From Apium graveolens (lineage: Eukaryota; Streptophyta; Magnoliopsida; Apiales; Apiaceae): a DNA stretch of 64,000 nucleotides. Below the pieces are notes generated by a model. The model saw only the letters and a program-made list of their open reading frames with translations, did not search any database and was not told the DNA's origin. Both the position numbers and the translations under genes were made by a program. Location: the NCBI RefSeq assembly GCF_009905375.1, contig NC_133650.1:173370518-173434517 (forward strand), given 5' to 3'. Below are positions 45,967 through 58,332 of this stretch, in pieces. How positions within the stretch are numbered: the stretch's first letter is position 1; each line of letters begins with the position of its first letter.

Positions 45967-47036
45967 ATGGGAGAACAAGCAGCAGATACGAAAGCTTTGA
46001 TGGATTATTCTCAACCAAAGAGTAATGACATTCAGTTTAGCATTGTCAGACCAGCCATTGCTGCTAATACCTTTGAAATCAAGTCTAGCACGATTCAAAT
46101 GGTACAGAATTCAGTCCAGTTTGGGGGTTCCCCAACGGAAGATCCAAATATGCACATCAGAGATTTAATAGAGATCTGCGACACCTTCAGGTTCAATGGT
46201 GTGTCTCAGGATGCGGTGAAACTGAGACTGTTCCCATTCTCTTTGAGGGACAAGGCTAAGAGCTGGTTACACTCTCTACCAGCTGGTTCAGTTGCTACTT
46301 GGGAAGATCTTCTTAAAAGTTTCTCACTAAATTCTTCCCTATGGCAAAAATAACTGCAATCAGGAATGCACTTACTCAGTTTGCGCAGCAATTAGGGGAA
46401 TCACTAGGTTAAGCATGGGAGCGGTATAAGGAGATACTTAGGAAGTGTCCTCATCATTGCATGTCTGATTGGATGATCATCAATTGCTTCTATAACGGTT
46501 TGGGAGCACAGTCAAGACACATGCTCGATGTAGCACCAGGTGGAGCCTTATGGGCTAAGATCTGTAATGAAGCTTATGAGCTAATTGAACTGATGGCTTC
46601 TAATGAATATCAGTATCCAACCCAGAGATTGCTACAGGGAAAGGTAGCAGAAGTTCTTGAAGTGGATACAGCTATGGCTATCAATGCTAAACTAAAAGCG
46701 TTGTCTATGAAGATCGATTCTCTGGTTAACTATGATGTTAATAAGATAACCAGTGTTTGTGAGTTGTGTGCAGGTCCGCATGCGACGAAGCGATGCCATA
46801 TATCTAGTGAATCAGCTTAGTTTGTGAGCAACTTTCAGAGATCGCAGCAACCAGTTCCAGACACTTTTCATCCTGACAACTGGAATCATCCTAACATCAG
46901 CTGGAGCAACAATCCGAATACGATGCAACAGCCGTTCCAGCAGTTTGGAAACAAGCAATTCAATCCTCCTAGTTTTCAGCAACAATTTGCACCAAGACAA
47001 CAACTGCAACTTCAACAACAAAATCATGGAATATGA
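45967..47036 (+). pseudogene. Athila-like Gag, broken
   Basis: Blocks of Athila Gag occur in order: FGGSPTEDPNMHIRDLIEICDTFRFNGV, LRLFPFSLRDKAKSWLHSLPAG (45967-46353), an out-of-frame FFPMAK block near 46330, then NCFYNGLGAQSRHMLDVAPGGAL (46461-46820) and a zinc-knuckle-like CELCAGPHATKRC. After a TAG the Gln/Asn/Pro-rich tail continues to 47036. A frameshift near 46330 and at least two stops disable it. Pol is missing: the element is cut at about 47037. Confidence 0.75.
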
Positions 47037-48428
47037 TATGCATTCTATATCTCTAAGTACGTGACTTAGAAATGAAATTATGAGAATAGTATCAGTATTC
47101 CTAAAGGTCCCTAGGCAATTTGTATTATTAAAAGACAATAATAATACATTAAGACTAATGTGCTTGTTAATTGAAGATCACATCTCATTGATCATAGGTA
47201 TAGTGATACAAAAGTCAAAAACACAGGTAGATGTAAATGTACATGGTGCTGGACAGACCCAGTGTGAGATTTACCCTGTCTGTTGTGTCATTAGTAATTG
47301 TCACAGTGATAATGATGTAATGGTCCTTACACTTGAACTCATTATATTTTGATACGAGAATTAATGTACTTTGATTGCATTAAAAGTTACTTTTGAGTGG
47401 GTAATGATAAAAGTGTATTTCGGGTACATTATAAATCGTATGAGAAATATGAATGACCTAGAAAGGATTTAACCTTCTATTTTAGGAGAGATATTATTAG
47501 CCTCTTATGTTAGCTAGACTATGAAATGTGTGACCGCGCTCAAATATTGATTTGTTATGACAGTCTACTCATTGATCAAGGAAATCTGGATTAAATATTG
47601 ATGAGGATGACATATTACAAGCCTAGTTTAATCTATAATATGTGGTTAAAGGGATTATATTACATTCTATATTATTCACGAAAGGTTTAATCCATCAACG
47701 ATTTAACTATTATTACTTGGGTAGCAATGATGTATTACCAGATGTTGTTCATTGGTTATGATTTTAAATTAAATTTAAAATTCGTTGCCAACGTAATAAT
47801 AACAAATAGGCTCATACACAAATAATGCTTGAAGGATTATTTAATTTAAATTGAATTTAAAATAAATTAGAAGTAATTTGAATAATTGATAATATTAATT
47901 TAGTGTGACTTAATTAATTAGATAAATAATGATATTCGAATTTACTAATATTAATTATGAAATTCAGTTTTAAATAAATAAGTGAGACTTCATTATTATA
48001 CCACTAGGAATTTCGAATTAATAGTAACTCTGAATTAATTAAGAGTTATAATTCGTTTTTTTATTCTCTATATAATCTCACTTGTGGTTGATTTTATGAA
48101 TAAGACTTTTGTTAAAACCTTAGCCACCAAGAGAGAAGATGGAGAGAGGAAAAAGAAATAACTTTGTGCTAGTACACATCCAATCGTTGAGATGCATTTG
48201 AGTGGATACCGATAGAGCGTAGATCGTGAGGGCGGGATGCGTAGTGATTGAAGAAGTTTTAGATCTCCATTAGTCAACTAACTCGTAAATCTTCTTAAGG
48301 TAAAAAATCTGATCTACGAATTAAATATCTGTTTTTGCATGGATCCTACGGTGGGTTTCAAAAATTCAAGTTTTCACGTTTTTAATTACAGTTTCTGTTG
48401 CGTTTTATGCCTCGAAACCCTTTAATAG
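47037..48428 (+). repeat. copia-like LTR remnant
   Basis: No gene is supported. The last 300 bp (TATATAATCTCAC near 48070, a GAGAGAAGATGGAGAG leader, and the end CGTTTTATGCCTCGAAACCC) resemble the U3-R-U5 part of a plant copia LTR in plus sense. Its left limit is unclear; 47340-47800 has the AT-rich character of U3. Read as a solo LTR or truncated LTR. Confidence 0.35.
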
Positions 48429-49711
48429 TGTAACAGCTCGCACTTCCGGACTATTAAATTTAAATACAAAATTAAATAAAATAGATTTTTATTCGATAAT
48501 TCTAATATATCACGAAGGTCAAAGCAGTTGTCAAACTCAATAATCAAAATCATAAAAATGGAGACGCAGCTCCATAAATTCGATAATAATTGTCTAAATA
48601 GATATCAAATTTATTATTATAGCACAAAAGTCTTTATTCTAATCGAATAACATGAAACTAATCAGCACAGATCACCATAATGTTCTCATTCCTTATTCTT
48701 AATATGCTCCAAATTCCGAACCTGAAACATTAAAAGGGGTGAGCTACAAAGCTCATCAAGTACAAATTGATTAACTATTTAACCAAAAATCAATGGGTGT
48801 TTTAATTAAATAATCTTTCTCAAAACAATAATAATTTTGTAAAACATTTCTAGAATGGATTCAACCCAAAGTTTTTTATTTAAAATTTTAAGAATTTAAA
48901 ATAGAGCAGAATTTATAAAAGAGTAAAACAGAACGAAACGATAATTCTTATAAATACCAAAGTCTTAATCTATGACTACATTTTGCTAGTAGCCGGCATC
49001 TAATTCTTATTATTATTCTTTATACCACACTTTACTAGTGGTCGGCATTTAAAGTTCAATAATTACGCGCTCTTAATAGGTATCTAAAGTTGCACACTTG
49101 TGCGCCTAATAAGGGTATCTAAGGTTAGTTCTGGAACTATAACGTAAATTAAGAACGGGTTCGAAAACATAGAGACTGAGTTTCAAAATATTCTCGTATC
49201 TTATTTCTTATACAGTTTGAAACAGAATTCTTATATCTTATATGAAATTCAAAAATCAGAGTATCAAAACTTTTCCGAAAATAAAAGGAAGTCAAAAAGT
49301 ACTTACCTCAAAGTCTGACCAGGTCAGAATATAGCCCTTTTGACCCTCTAAACTACATTATCTTGAAAAACATAAACCACGAAAGTTGTAGAAAATGAAA
49401 AGACTTTCTGAAAAGCCCAGGATCACTGAATTCCGGAATACGATGATTATTCTACAAATTTTACAAGATTGTTAATTTATGTTGAGAAGAGCCATACGAA
49501 TTTTGATATTAAAAATGAGGAATACGAATATGGTGTATTTATAACGATACAATACCCTATATCTTAATCTACAAGTTATTTATATTAGAATCTGATCCTA
49601 ATTTTAGGCCCATTACTCTAATTTAATTTAAATCCTAGTCATTATCTAATTTTAATACTTTTTTCTATTATTCTATTATTAATCGAATTCTGAAAATTAT
49701 GGGATAATACA
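48429..49711 (-). repeat. gypsy-type LTR remnant, probably solo
   Basis: The plus strand begins TGTAACAGCTCGCAC and ends GGGATAATACA, so in the minus sense it would be TGTATTATCCC...GAGCTGTTACA. There is no coding sequence and no internal region beside it. The flanking five bases do not match, so target duplication is not shown. Confidence 0.45.
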
Positions 49712-49715
49712 TGTA

Positions 49716-50227
49716 TGTGACAATCCCTGTCAAATTTCGAGCCTTTTTCGAAAACCGGGTCAACTCCCGATTACGATTCTGAAATAAGCCAAAGCATACT
49801 GTCCTGAGTGCAACCAACCTGGGTTATGACAAGCCCCCTACAGGCCCCCAAAAGATCATGATTTGTTGGTGCAAGTAGTACTAGTACTTTGTCTTATAAA
49901 GTAAACAGAAGTCCCAAATCTCCTCGAAGTGGGACTGGGGTGTTATAAACTCCCCCAATTAAACTCCTGACATCCTCGTCAGGCCCGAACAAACAGCTCA
50001 TAGGACCAAGATCGTACCTCTCTAGCCATTGTGGGATAATACCGGTTGGCTTTGTGTCCCCACCTCCCGACCTCTTGCTATTGTGGGATAATACCACCAG
50101 CCTTCATGTCCCCACCTCTGGCAACTTGACTCATCAAACTTTCGAGAGTCGGCTCTGATACCATATGTGACAACTCGGATCAAATTCTGAGCCATTTTCA
50201 AAAACCGAGTCAAGTCCCGATTACGAG
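49716..50227 (-). mobile_element. TRIM-like miniature LTR element, truncated
   Basis: A roughly 60-bp block starting TGTGACAA and ending GTCCCGATTACGA-like sequence appears at 49716-49771 and again at 50166-50227 in direct order. The minus-strand primer site TGGTATCAGAGCC stands two bases inside the second copy (50151-50163). No coding sequence lies between them. This is the layout of a terminal-repeat retrotransposon in miniature. The second LTR is cut at 50227 by the Sirevirus. The start of the first LTR and its length are not certain. Confidence 0.5.
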
Positions 50228-51517
50228 GATATCCACTTTCCACAAAAGCCTTCAGAGTCTACAATTTAAGAACAAGGGTTGTCATGAAATCTATCAATGT
50301 CTCTTTTGATGATAAGAAGATTACTGGACTTGAAGATTTCAATGATCATGATCAGCTGAGATTTGAAAATGAAGATTTAAATTCTGATACTGTAAATCCT
50401 GACAGTATAAATCCTGATACTGCAAACTCTGATGGATTAAACTCTGATGTTATTGAAACTGTGATGACTACACCAAAGGAAGATGTATTTGTGCAGGGGG
50501 AGCATACTGAAGATACAACCACATCTCAAGAAGCATCAGAACCTACAACTGGCTCTTCAAGTTCTGAATTATCAAGTTCTGATGAGCCAAGTCCTGATAA
50601 GTCTGGAAACTCAAATTCTGAAGGATCCAACTCAGAGAGCATAATTTCAAGGGGAGCATCAGAAAATGTTGATGAAGACAGCATGGATCATGGGGGAGCA
50701 TCCAGTTCTATAGAAAACCTTCCATCTGCAAGGAAGTGGACTAAATCACATACACCTGACTTAATTATTGGAAATCCTGATGCAGGTGTCAGAACTAGAA
50801 CAGCTACATCAAATGAATGTCTTCATAATTCTTTTCTTTCTCAAACTGAACCAAAGAAAGTGGAAGAAGCTCTTCAAGATGCTGATTGGGTGCAAGCAAT
50901 GCAGGAAGAGTTAAATGAATTTGAAAGAAACAAAGTCTGGATCCTAGTGCCAAGACCAAAGAACATATATGTTGTTGGTACAAAGTGGGTCTTCAGAAAC
51001 AAAACTGATAGTGATGGCATAATTACAAGGAATAAAGCAAGGCTGGTTGTAAAAGGATATTCTCAACAGGAGGGAATTGACTATGATGAAACATTTGCAC
51101 CAGTTGCTAGATTGGAAGCCATAAGGATATTTTTGGCTTATGCTGCTCACAAAAAGTTTACTGTCTTTCAAATGGATGTGAAGTGCTTTTCTTAATGGAG
51201 AATTGGAAGAGGAAGTATATGTTGAACAACCTCCAGGCTTTGTAGATTCCAAACTTCCAAATCATGTCTACGGGCTTGATAAAGCACTTTATGGCCTTAA
51301 GCAAGCTCCAAGAGCATGGTATGAGACTTTAGCTCAGTTTCTTCTGGAAAGTGGATTCAACAGAGGAACTATTGACAAAACACTGTTCTACCTCAACCAT
51401 GGAAATGACTTACTTTTGGTGCAAATATATGTTGATGATATCATTTTTGGTTCTACAAATGACAGACTTTGCAAAAAGTTTGCCAAACTGATGCAGTCAA
51501 GATATCAAATGAGTATG
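50228..51517 (+). pseudogene. Sirevirus integrase end and reverse transcriptase N-terminal half
   Basis: The frame opens with the integrase tail ([23 protein letters not shown]), then a long Ser/Asp/Asn-rich linker and the RT entry ([65 protein letters not shown]). At about 51183 two bases are missing and the ORF ends early. RT goes on in the next frame (51203-51517) with [31 protein letters not shown] and the catalytic YVDDIIFGS, up to the CACTA insertion. Confidence 0.85.
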
Positions 51518-52559
51518 CACTACTAGAAAATGTAGAATAGACATCGCCTCTTAGACATCGGTTGCTTTTGGCACCGATGTAAAAAGTATTTTTATATCAG
51601 TTTTAATCAACCGATGTCTTTGTGTAAGATAGACATCGGTTTGTTAATCCGACCGATGTTGTAAGTATGTTTTAAAAAATTATTCCAGCGCGCCCTTCTC
51701 GTTTCCCCCCTTAGACAAATATTTCATTCCCTTTTAAAATTCCCCCTCATTTTTGCCTTGGAAAAATTTAAACTGATATACCCCTCTTTTCAACTTGACA
51801 ATAAATATACATATCTAAAATTAAAATTAAAATATTATTTCAAACATACACACATATATATCAAAAACTTAAACCAAAAATCAAAATGTTAAAATATCAC
51901 ACTACTTTCTCTCGACTCTCTCTCTCATGTGCTCAACTGAAGATCAATGCTCTCTCTATTTCTCTGCTCAACTTGGCTATCTCTGGCTCTCTCTCTCTCT
52001 CTCTCTCTAAACTGGACTATCTCTGCTTTTTCGATCTAGTAGCTCTCTCCCCCAACTCGATCTGCTCTATTTTTTCGGAGGTTGAAAAGCTCAGAGGTTG
52101 AATTGCTTAACACAAGTCAAAGTTTAAGCTCAAGTCGAAGGTCAGAGCTTTAATTGGGTAAGCTCTAAACCCTAATTTTAAATTGGGGATTTTAATCTGA
52201 AACCCTAATTTTTTAATTAGTTAATTTTAATTAGTTTTCCATAGTTAATTTGAAACCCTAATTTTTTTAAAACAGTTGAGCATGTTAATTTTGTATTTAG
52301 TTGAGTAATTGTTAGAATTTTTTATGCTGGTGTCAATTTTGATGTATATATGTTTGTATATTATGTAAAATATATGATTATTTTTCTTTACTTTTATAGT
52401 AGTGTTAGATTTGACGTTCCTTATTTTTGTGAATTTTAATGTGCGTGTGTAATATAATACAGTATGTTATGAAATTCAGATTATTTGTGAAATATTATTA
52501 TGCATATGGGTGTAACTTTAAAAATATAATTTTATCTGTCAAATAGTGCAGAGCTTCAA

Positions 52560-54250
52560 GTAAAGAAATAAACAGTGATGCTTTAAAAATATCAATTCGC
52601 CGGAGGGGAATTTGTATACTCTGAAGATGCCTGAAGTTGTTTGGTACAAGGGGCAGAAATATGCTTGTGCACCTGATACTAAACAGGATCCACCCAAAGT
52701 GATTCCAGGTAAATTTCATTTAAGTCTATATATATTTAATCATCAGTCATAAGTTTAAGTTTATGTTTATGTTTTCTGGTTTCAGTTTTACAGTCTTATA
52801 CGATGTATGTTAGTTTTTGTTTGTTTTAGTATCAAATTCTGCAGGTTTCCTATCATGCTTTTCCGAGATGTTTTTTTTATTCATTAAGTACTTGTGGCTA
52901 ATAAAAGTTGTCACCCATTTATCATGTATCTCATTTTCTTAACAGCGTGAAAGAAAAATCACTGTTGTTGAGGATATCCTACAGAAACCAGTGACATTTA
53001 GTGAGGGAGCTTCATACAGTCTTATCACTCTTGCAGGTATTGAAATAGCTGCTATTGCAGCTTATACTATTTTCTCAGAGATTATATTTTATCCAAAATA
53101 GTAAAACTTATAAACTTATCTAGCATTTCCATCTAATCTTTGAAAAGTGAAATCTTAGGGATTGAATATGTCTTTCTTTATATATTGAAATCGAGAACTT
53201 CTTTTATACACAGGTACAAGGTCTTTGGAATAGCTCTGAAAAGGGTTCGGAATGACAGTCAGGTTTCTTTAATACTAAAATTAACTTTATTATGCTGTGA
53301 TTTTTTTAGTCTCTTGGATGTTGTACCCTTTAACATAAAACTAAAAAAAAACTATGCAACTAAATTACTGATGTATATATCTTTACCTATGTATCAAAAT
53401 CATATATGTTACCTATTGACTAGTCAGATCTCCCTTACCTACTTGCATCATATGTTCCTTTACATCATTTTCTTTACAAAAACCTTAGTCCCTCTCTGTT
53501 TCCATTTAGTACCTATGATGTTTCTAGTATCTTATTTATATTATACAATCATCACGTTATTATATTTGATGTCTAAATCAATATTTTGTTAATAGCTCAA
53601 TGCTAAACATGATCTTGATCTTGCTTTTCAATTGTAATAATTTTAGCTTCATTTTTTGCAGGAAGTGAGATATCTTTTTTCAAAATTAGGATTTGTCAAG
53701 GGATTGCTTTTAAGGATCTCTATGGTGGTCGTTACTACGTTGCTGCTTCGATGTATACCCTTCCAAATCAACCTAATTTGGTTCCAACCGTAGCTGCTGA
53801 AAATGTGGTTGCACTATCCAAAACTACTTTGTAATCTTCTTCTTCTTAACGATACAATTTATGAGGCTTTAAAAGATATATCAAGCAGTCCAGATATAGG
53901 TACTTTCATGTCAAAAGTCATCCTTTGGAGAACTAGTGACAACGAGTACACATCTGACATGGCAATTTATGTTAGTCACACTTTTTTTAACTTTATTAAC
54001 TACATCAGTATCTCATTTATTAGATGTCTTCATTTTGTCGTTTCGTATTTTTCTGAAATTAGTGAACTTATTATGATTGTAAGTGTTCTTTACATTTGTT
54101 TAAAATTATACAGGAGGTTGCAGATAACCATTGTGTGAACAGGGAAGAAATAAATCACTCTGTTGGGGAGCCCTCCCAAGGGTTGCAGAATGTTGCTGCA
54201 GATCCAACCTTTTGTACCCAGGAGGCCAGGAGGCATGACTTCTTATTTAA
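52560..54250 (+). pseudogene. captured ASH2/TRAUCO-type SPRY gene fragment plus unidentified exons
   Basis: The exon ending at 52708 reads VVWYKGQKYACAPDTKQDPP. The exon starting at 53662 reads EISFF, then [27 protein letters not shown]. Together they match (from memory) the C-terminal SPRY region of plant ASH2R/TRAUCO, a subunit of histone H3K4 methyltransferase complexes. Between and after them, exon-like pieces with GT-AG borders (52946-53036, 53214-53262, the rest of 53662-53970, and from 54114) encode segments I cannot assign (VVEDILQKPVTFSEGASYSL, YEALKDISSSPDIGTFMSKV). A frameshift lies near 53825. The exons are preserved with introns, so capture was from genomic DNA. Confidence 0.6.
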
Positions 54251-54320
54251 TTTTGTTCAGCTTCTCCTGCTCTATATATGTATTATATATTCAGCGTGTT
54301 GTTTACATCAATGATGTGTA

Positions 54321-55115
54321 GATGTTATTCCTAGTTGGGATAATGTTGTCATTGCGTATGAATCTGTATGGGCAGTTGGAACTGCAGGTAAAGTTGCCTT
54401 ACTACAACAAGCTCAGGAAGTACATAAAGTTGTTCATCATTGGCTCAGTAAGAATGTTTCAGAAGAGGTTACTTTTAAGACACGTATAATATATAGAGGT
54501 GTGTTTTAAAAGTTGCATGTGCTTTTCTTTAAAACATTTGAGCCCATAAATGTTCCAAAATATGAGAAATTTTGTATATACTATTCCTATTTCATATTCA
54601 ATTTAAAATCTTAATTTTTTTTAGGATCTGTAAATGGCCTAACTGGCCAAAGAAGAAGATATCGATGGATTTCTGGTAGGTGGTGCTTCGTTGAAGGTAC
54701 CATTTATTGTCAGATAACTATATATAAGTGGTGTGTCATCACTCAGTATTCTTTCACAAGAATAACATACCTAATGCTGCATATACTACGTATATGTTTG
54801 GAAAAAAAAACAGAAAATTATCGCCCTTATTCAAAATTATCACATGTTTCAAATTGCAAGTATGTTATCTTGTACAATGAATTACCACTCACAGTATTTA
54901 CATTATTTTATAAAGAATAATGTCATACATATGTTGAAATTGGTGCATTAAATATGATGAAAATCGAAATTCAAGTTTCCTATTATGTGGAGGATAACAA
55001 ATGGAGAATCTAGTTTTAGCTAGTATGCAAGACTAATATAACAGTTTTCACTGTGCAGGGCCATGAATTTGTAACAAATATCAATTCCGTAACATCAAAG
55101 AAGGTGGCTGCTTGA
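54321..55115 (+). pseudogene. captured plastid triosephosphate isomerase 3' exons
   Basis: Three exons with GT-AG introns give the C-terminal quarter of triosephosphate isomerase. Exon 54321-54498 reads [17 protein letters not shown] and [21 protein letters not shown]; in the active enzyme the E of AYEPVW is the catalytic Glu, and here it stands in AYESVW. Exon 54625-54696 holds SVNG and, after a frame change, EEDIDGFLVGGASLK. Exon 55059-55115 ends NSVTSKKVAA and stop, the plastid-isoform type of ending. The indel and missing N-terminal three quarters make it a pseudogene. Triosephosphate isomerase interconverts glyceraldehyde-3-phosphate and dihydroxyacetone phosphate. Confidence 0.85.
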
Positions 55116-56047
55116 TCTTTAAAGTGGTTTGATAGCAAGGAAATAATTTGGTTAGAAGGCCATCATGCATCAAACGAGCAGAACAAACTGGTTTGATAGG
55201 ATATTAATAAGTATTTATACTTTCTGAAGTAGGATTCCTTAACCTTTTGATACGAGAAATAGTTGTCATTTATTACATAGATGTATGAATGGTATTATAA
55301 GCGTAGTTATGAGACTTACAAGTTGTTGGTTTTTTCATCGTTGTAAGACTTGATTAGTTTGATTTGGTAATGATAATTGGAGTTTGATTTTAATAGTTTC
55401 TTCTTTTGACAAATTTTTTGGCATCTATATTTTTAAAATGTGCAACTTTTATTTCAATGAAAAATGATATTAATTTAACATGATAACATCAGTTTTAATA
55501 GTATATATACACCAGTTTATTCAGAAAAACTGATGTTAAATACCACAACAGACGAAGGCTTTAGATTAAAAACCCGATGATAAAGAGTACATTAGACAAC
55601 GTTTTCTTACAAAATAGTGACATTAATTATACTGATAGACATCAGTTAATCTACTATAGAAATTAGTTTTTTAAAACAAACTGATGTTAAAGCTATTGGT
55701 AACATCATTTTATTATGAAAATTGATGTCAAAGGTATTAGTAACATCAGTTTTAACCAAATTATACCGGTCAGAGGCAAAATTATTGCTTATCCAACATA
55801 TCTTTAAATTGATAAAAATATCATTTTATAGTAATATATAAATGATAGAGGTGCATTAAAAATTTAACATCAAGATATAGATATCGGTTTCATATTAAAA
55901 ACCGATGTGATATGTCCCCTTTTACATCAGTTTAAAACCGATGTTAAATGGGGTGGGTCTTTAACATCACCCACGAAGACATCGGATTTTTTATTTATAG
56001 ACATCGGCTTTTAGCCGATGTCTATTGACGTTTTTCTAGTAGTGATG

Positions 56048-56914
56048 ATGGGGGAACTTAGCTATTTTCTGGGCCTTCAAGTCAAGCAGAATGAAGAAGG
56101 CACTTTTATTTGTCAATCCAAGTACACCAGAAATTTGCTGAAGATATTTGGAATGCAAGATTGTTCAAGTGCATCCACTCCCATGGCCACTGCAACAAAA
56201 TTGGATAAGGATACTGGTACATCAGTAGATATTACTGATTACAGAGGTATGATTGGCTCCTTACTCTATCTAACTGGAAGTAGACCTGATATCATGTATG
56301 CTACCTGTCTTTGTGCAAGATTTCAAGCAGATCCAAGAGAACCTCACTTAACAGTTGTGAAAAGAATTTTCAAGTACCTAAAGGGTACAGCTGATCTGGG
56401 ATTGTGGTATCCTAGAGAATCAGATTTTAAGCTAATAGGTTACTCAGATGCAGATTTTGCAGGATACAAAATTGACAGGAAAAGCACAAGTGGACGCTGC
56501 CAAATTCTTGGAGGCAGATTAGTTTCTTGGTTTAGCAAGAAACAAAAGTCAATTTCCACATTAATTGTAGAAGCATAGTACATTGCTGCAGGAAGCTGTT
56601 GTGCACAGATTCTTTGGATGAAGAATCAATTACTGGATTATGGGTTAACATATTTTAAAATCCCTATTTACTGTGATAATCAAAGTGCTATTGCTATGAC
56701 AGGTAATCCAGTTCAACACTCAATGACAAAGCACATCAGCATTAGGTACCCCTTCATAAGGGAACATGTGGATGAAGGTACAGTAGAATTGTATTTTGTT
56801 CCAACAGATCAACAACTAGCAGATATCTTCACAAAACCACTGTGTGAAGCTACTTTTACAAGATTGGTAAATGAACTTGGAATGGTTTCAGGTTCTTTCT
56901 CTAAATCTACTTAG
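56048..56914 (+). pseudogene. Sirevirus reverse transcriptase end and RNase H
   Basis: After the CACTA element the frame resumes with GELSYFLGLQVKQ, SKYTRNLLKIFGM, YRGMIGSLLYLTGSRPDI and RIFKYLKGTADLGLWY. RNase H follows: YSDADFAGYKIDRKSTSG, then SWFSKKQKSISTLIVEA and a TAG at 56576-56578 where the family has the catalytic E of EAEY. The frame goes on with YCDNQSAIAM and TKHISIRYPFIREHV and ends DIFTKPL...at 56914. So one nonsense codon falls in the active site of RNase H. Confidence 0.87.
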
Positions 56915-58332
56915 TTATTGTTCTGATATATCAGATTTTATGATCAGTATTTACAGATATTACTATCTTTGTGTATTCTGTGCTTAAACTGAAAATTGCT
57001 GAAGTACTGGTTGTTATCTGATGTGAATTTCTAAACTCTGATAGTGATATGAATATTTTTGTGACTATTCAATCCAATGAGGATAATTGTGCTAGATGCT
57101 GACCTAGCAGTCTTCAATATACTAAAGTCCCATATTTGAAGTAATTGTGTATGTGGAAATATTTTAACACAAGCAAATTCTGATATTGAGCTTAGTTAAG
57201 TTTACTTTGTGTATCTTATTACTAAGTCAAAAACTAGAATAGTGCTTCTTATCTGTTAAGGTCTGATGTTAGTAAATCTCATGGATGTACTAAGTGCTGA
57301 TAAACCTCACTTATCAAAAGAAAAAGGAAATAAAAAGGGAATAAAAATCAGGTACTCCTTTGAGATCTAGAGTAAAAATGTGGAAGGGAAGATCCAAGTG
57401 CATTGCTGGTATTAAGTAATATGCATCAGAGAAGCAAAATAAATATTTTTCTTGGTGACTTTTCACACTCTATGATTACTGGAGAAATACTCTAATAATA
57501 GCATAAATTCTGATAAGCAGTCGTAACTCACTTACACTGAGAAGCTACTGTAAAATGGAATTTCAAAAGATGCATAAAATGAGCACAAAACAGTTGAGGT
57601 GGACTCATGCATGAACTCATTCTAAAGTAGACCTAAGAATACTAACAGATTTTGAACAAAGTTCTTAGTTATACCTTATTTCTAAGATGTACTAAAGTGA
57701 ATCAGACTTTAATCTTTATCTGATAATTAGCTTACTGCACACACGTACACTCCATATGAATGATGAAAATTACTGTGGTGATAAATGTGGTTTTAGATGA
57801 ACAGGTTAAGTGTCACTTGTATAAATTCTGAGGACAAGTAATGATGGAAATTCTGAAGAAATGAAATCAGAATTTGTGTGACGAATTACAGAAATAGGCA
57901 TTCATCTTTCGAGTTAAGGAATCATGTTCTGATGACTGTTAAGTTCTGATATAATTCTAAGTTTTGATATTAAATCCTGATTCTTTACTTGACTTATTTG
58001 TGGTTAAAATCTGAAACAGTCATATTCAAAATCAGAATATGTTTGGGTGAGATATTAACAGTCAACATAGTTTGGGTTAGTGGTACTCGTAAATGGATAG
58101 TAATTTTTACTGGTTTCGTGTGCTCATTAACTCCTGTTTTAAGCTTCCAAAGGCTGTTGTTATTACTCATCAGTCTAGGGAATCGAGGGGTCATTATTTT
58201 TACTTGTAATTTTTGCCCAGTTCTCGCGTTCCTTGGTATTCCATTGGCTATTTAAACCAACGATTTATTCCAGCCAAAACATTCTTCACTTTCTCACAAA
58301 CTCACTCTCTCTTCTCTTTCATATCACCAAAA
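56915..58332 (+). other. Sirevirus spacer with repeated TTCTGATA motifs
   Basis: No gene is supported. Motifs such as TTCTGATA, AAATCCTGAT and their complements TATCAGA recur every 50-150 bp, as in the LTRs of this family. At 58249-58256 stands TATTTAAA, preceded by an inverted CCAAT box (CCATTGG) and followed by a CT-rich leader before the ATG at 58333, a promoter-like arrangement. Confidence 0.55.

Larger units (their letters stand above)
51518..56044. mobile_element. Pack-CACTA transposon with captured gene pieces, TSD ATG
   Basis: It begins CACTACTAGAAAA and ends TTTTCTAGTAGTG, a perfect 13-bp inverted repeat with the CACTA signature, flanked by ATG at 51515-51517 and 56045-56047. Both ends carry subterminal GACATCGG/CCGATGTC units in both orientations (about 51540-51660 and 55490-56030), the usual binding sites for CACTA transposase. 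I find no TNP2-like transposase. The inside holds exon-intron pieces of at least two host genes in plus sense. Removal rejoins the RT gene (SRYQMSM / MGELSYFLGL). Confidence 0.9.
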
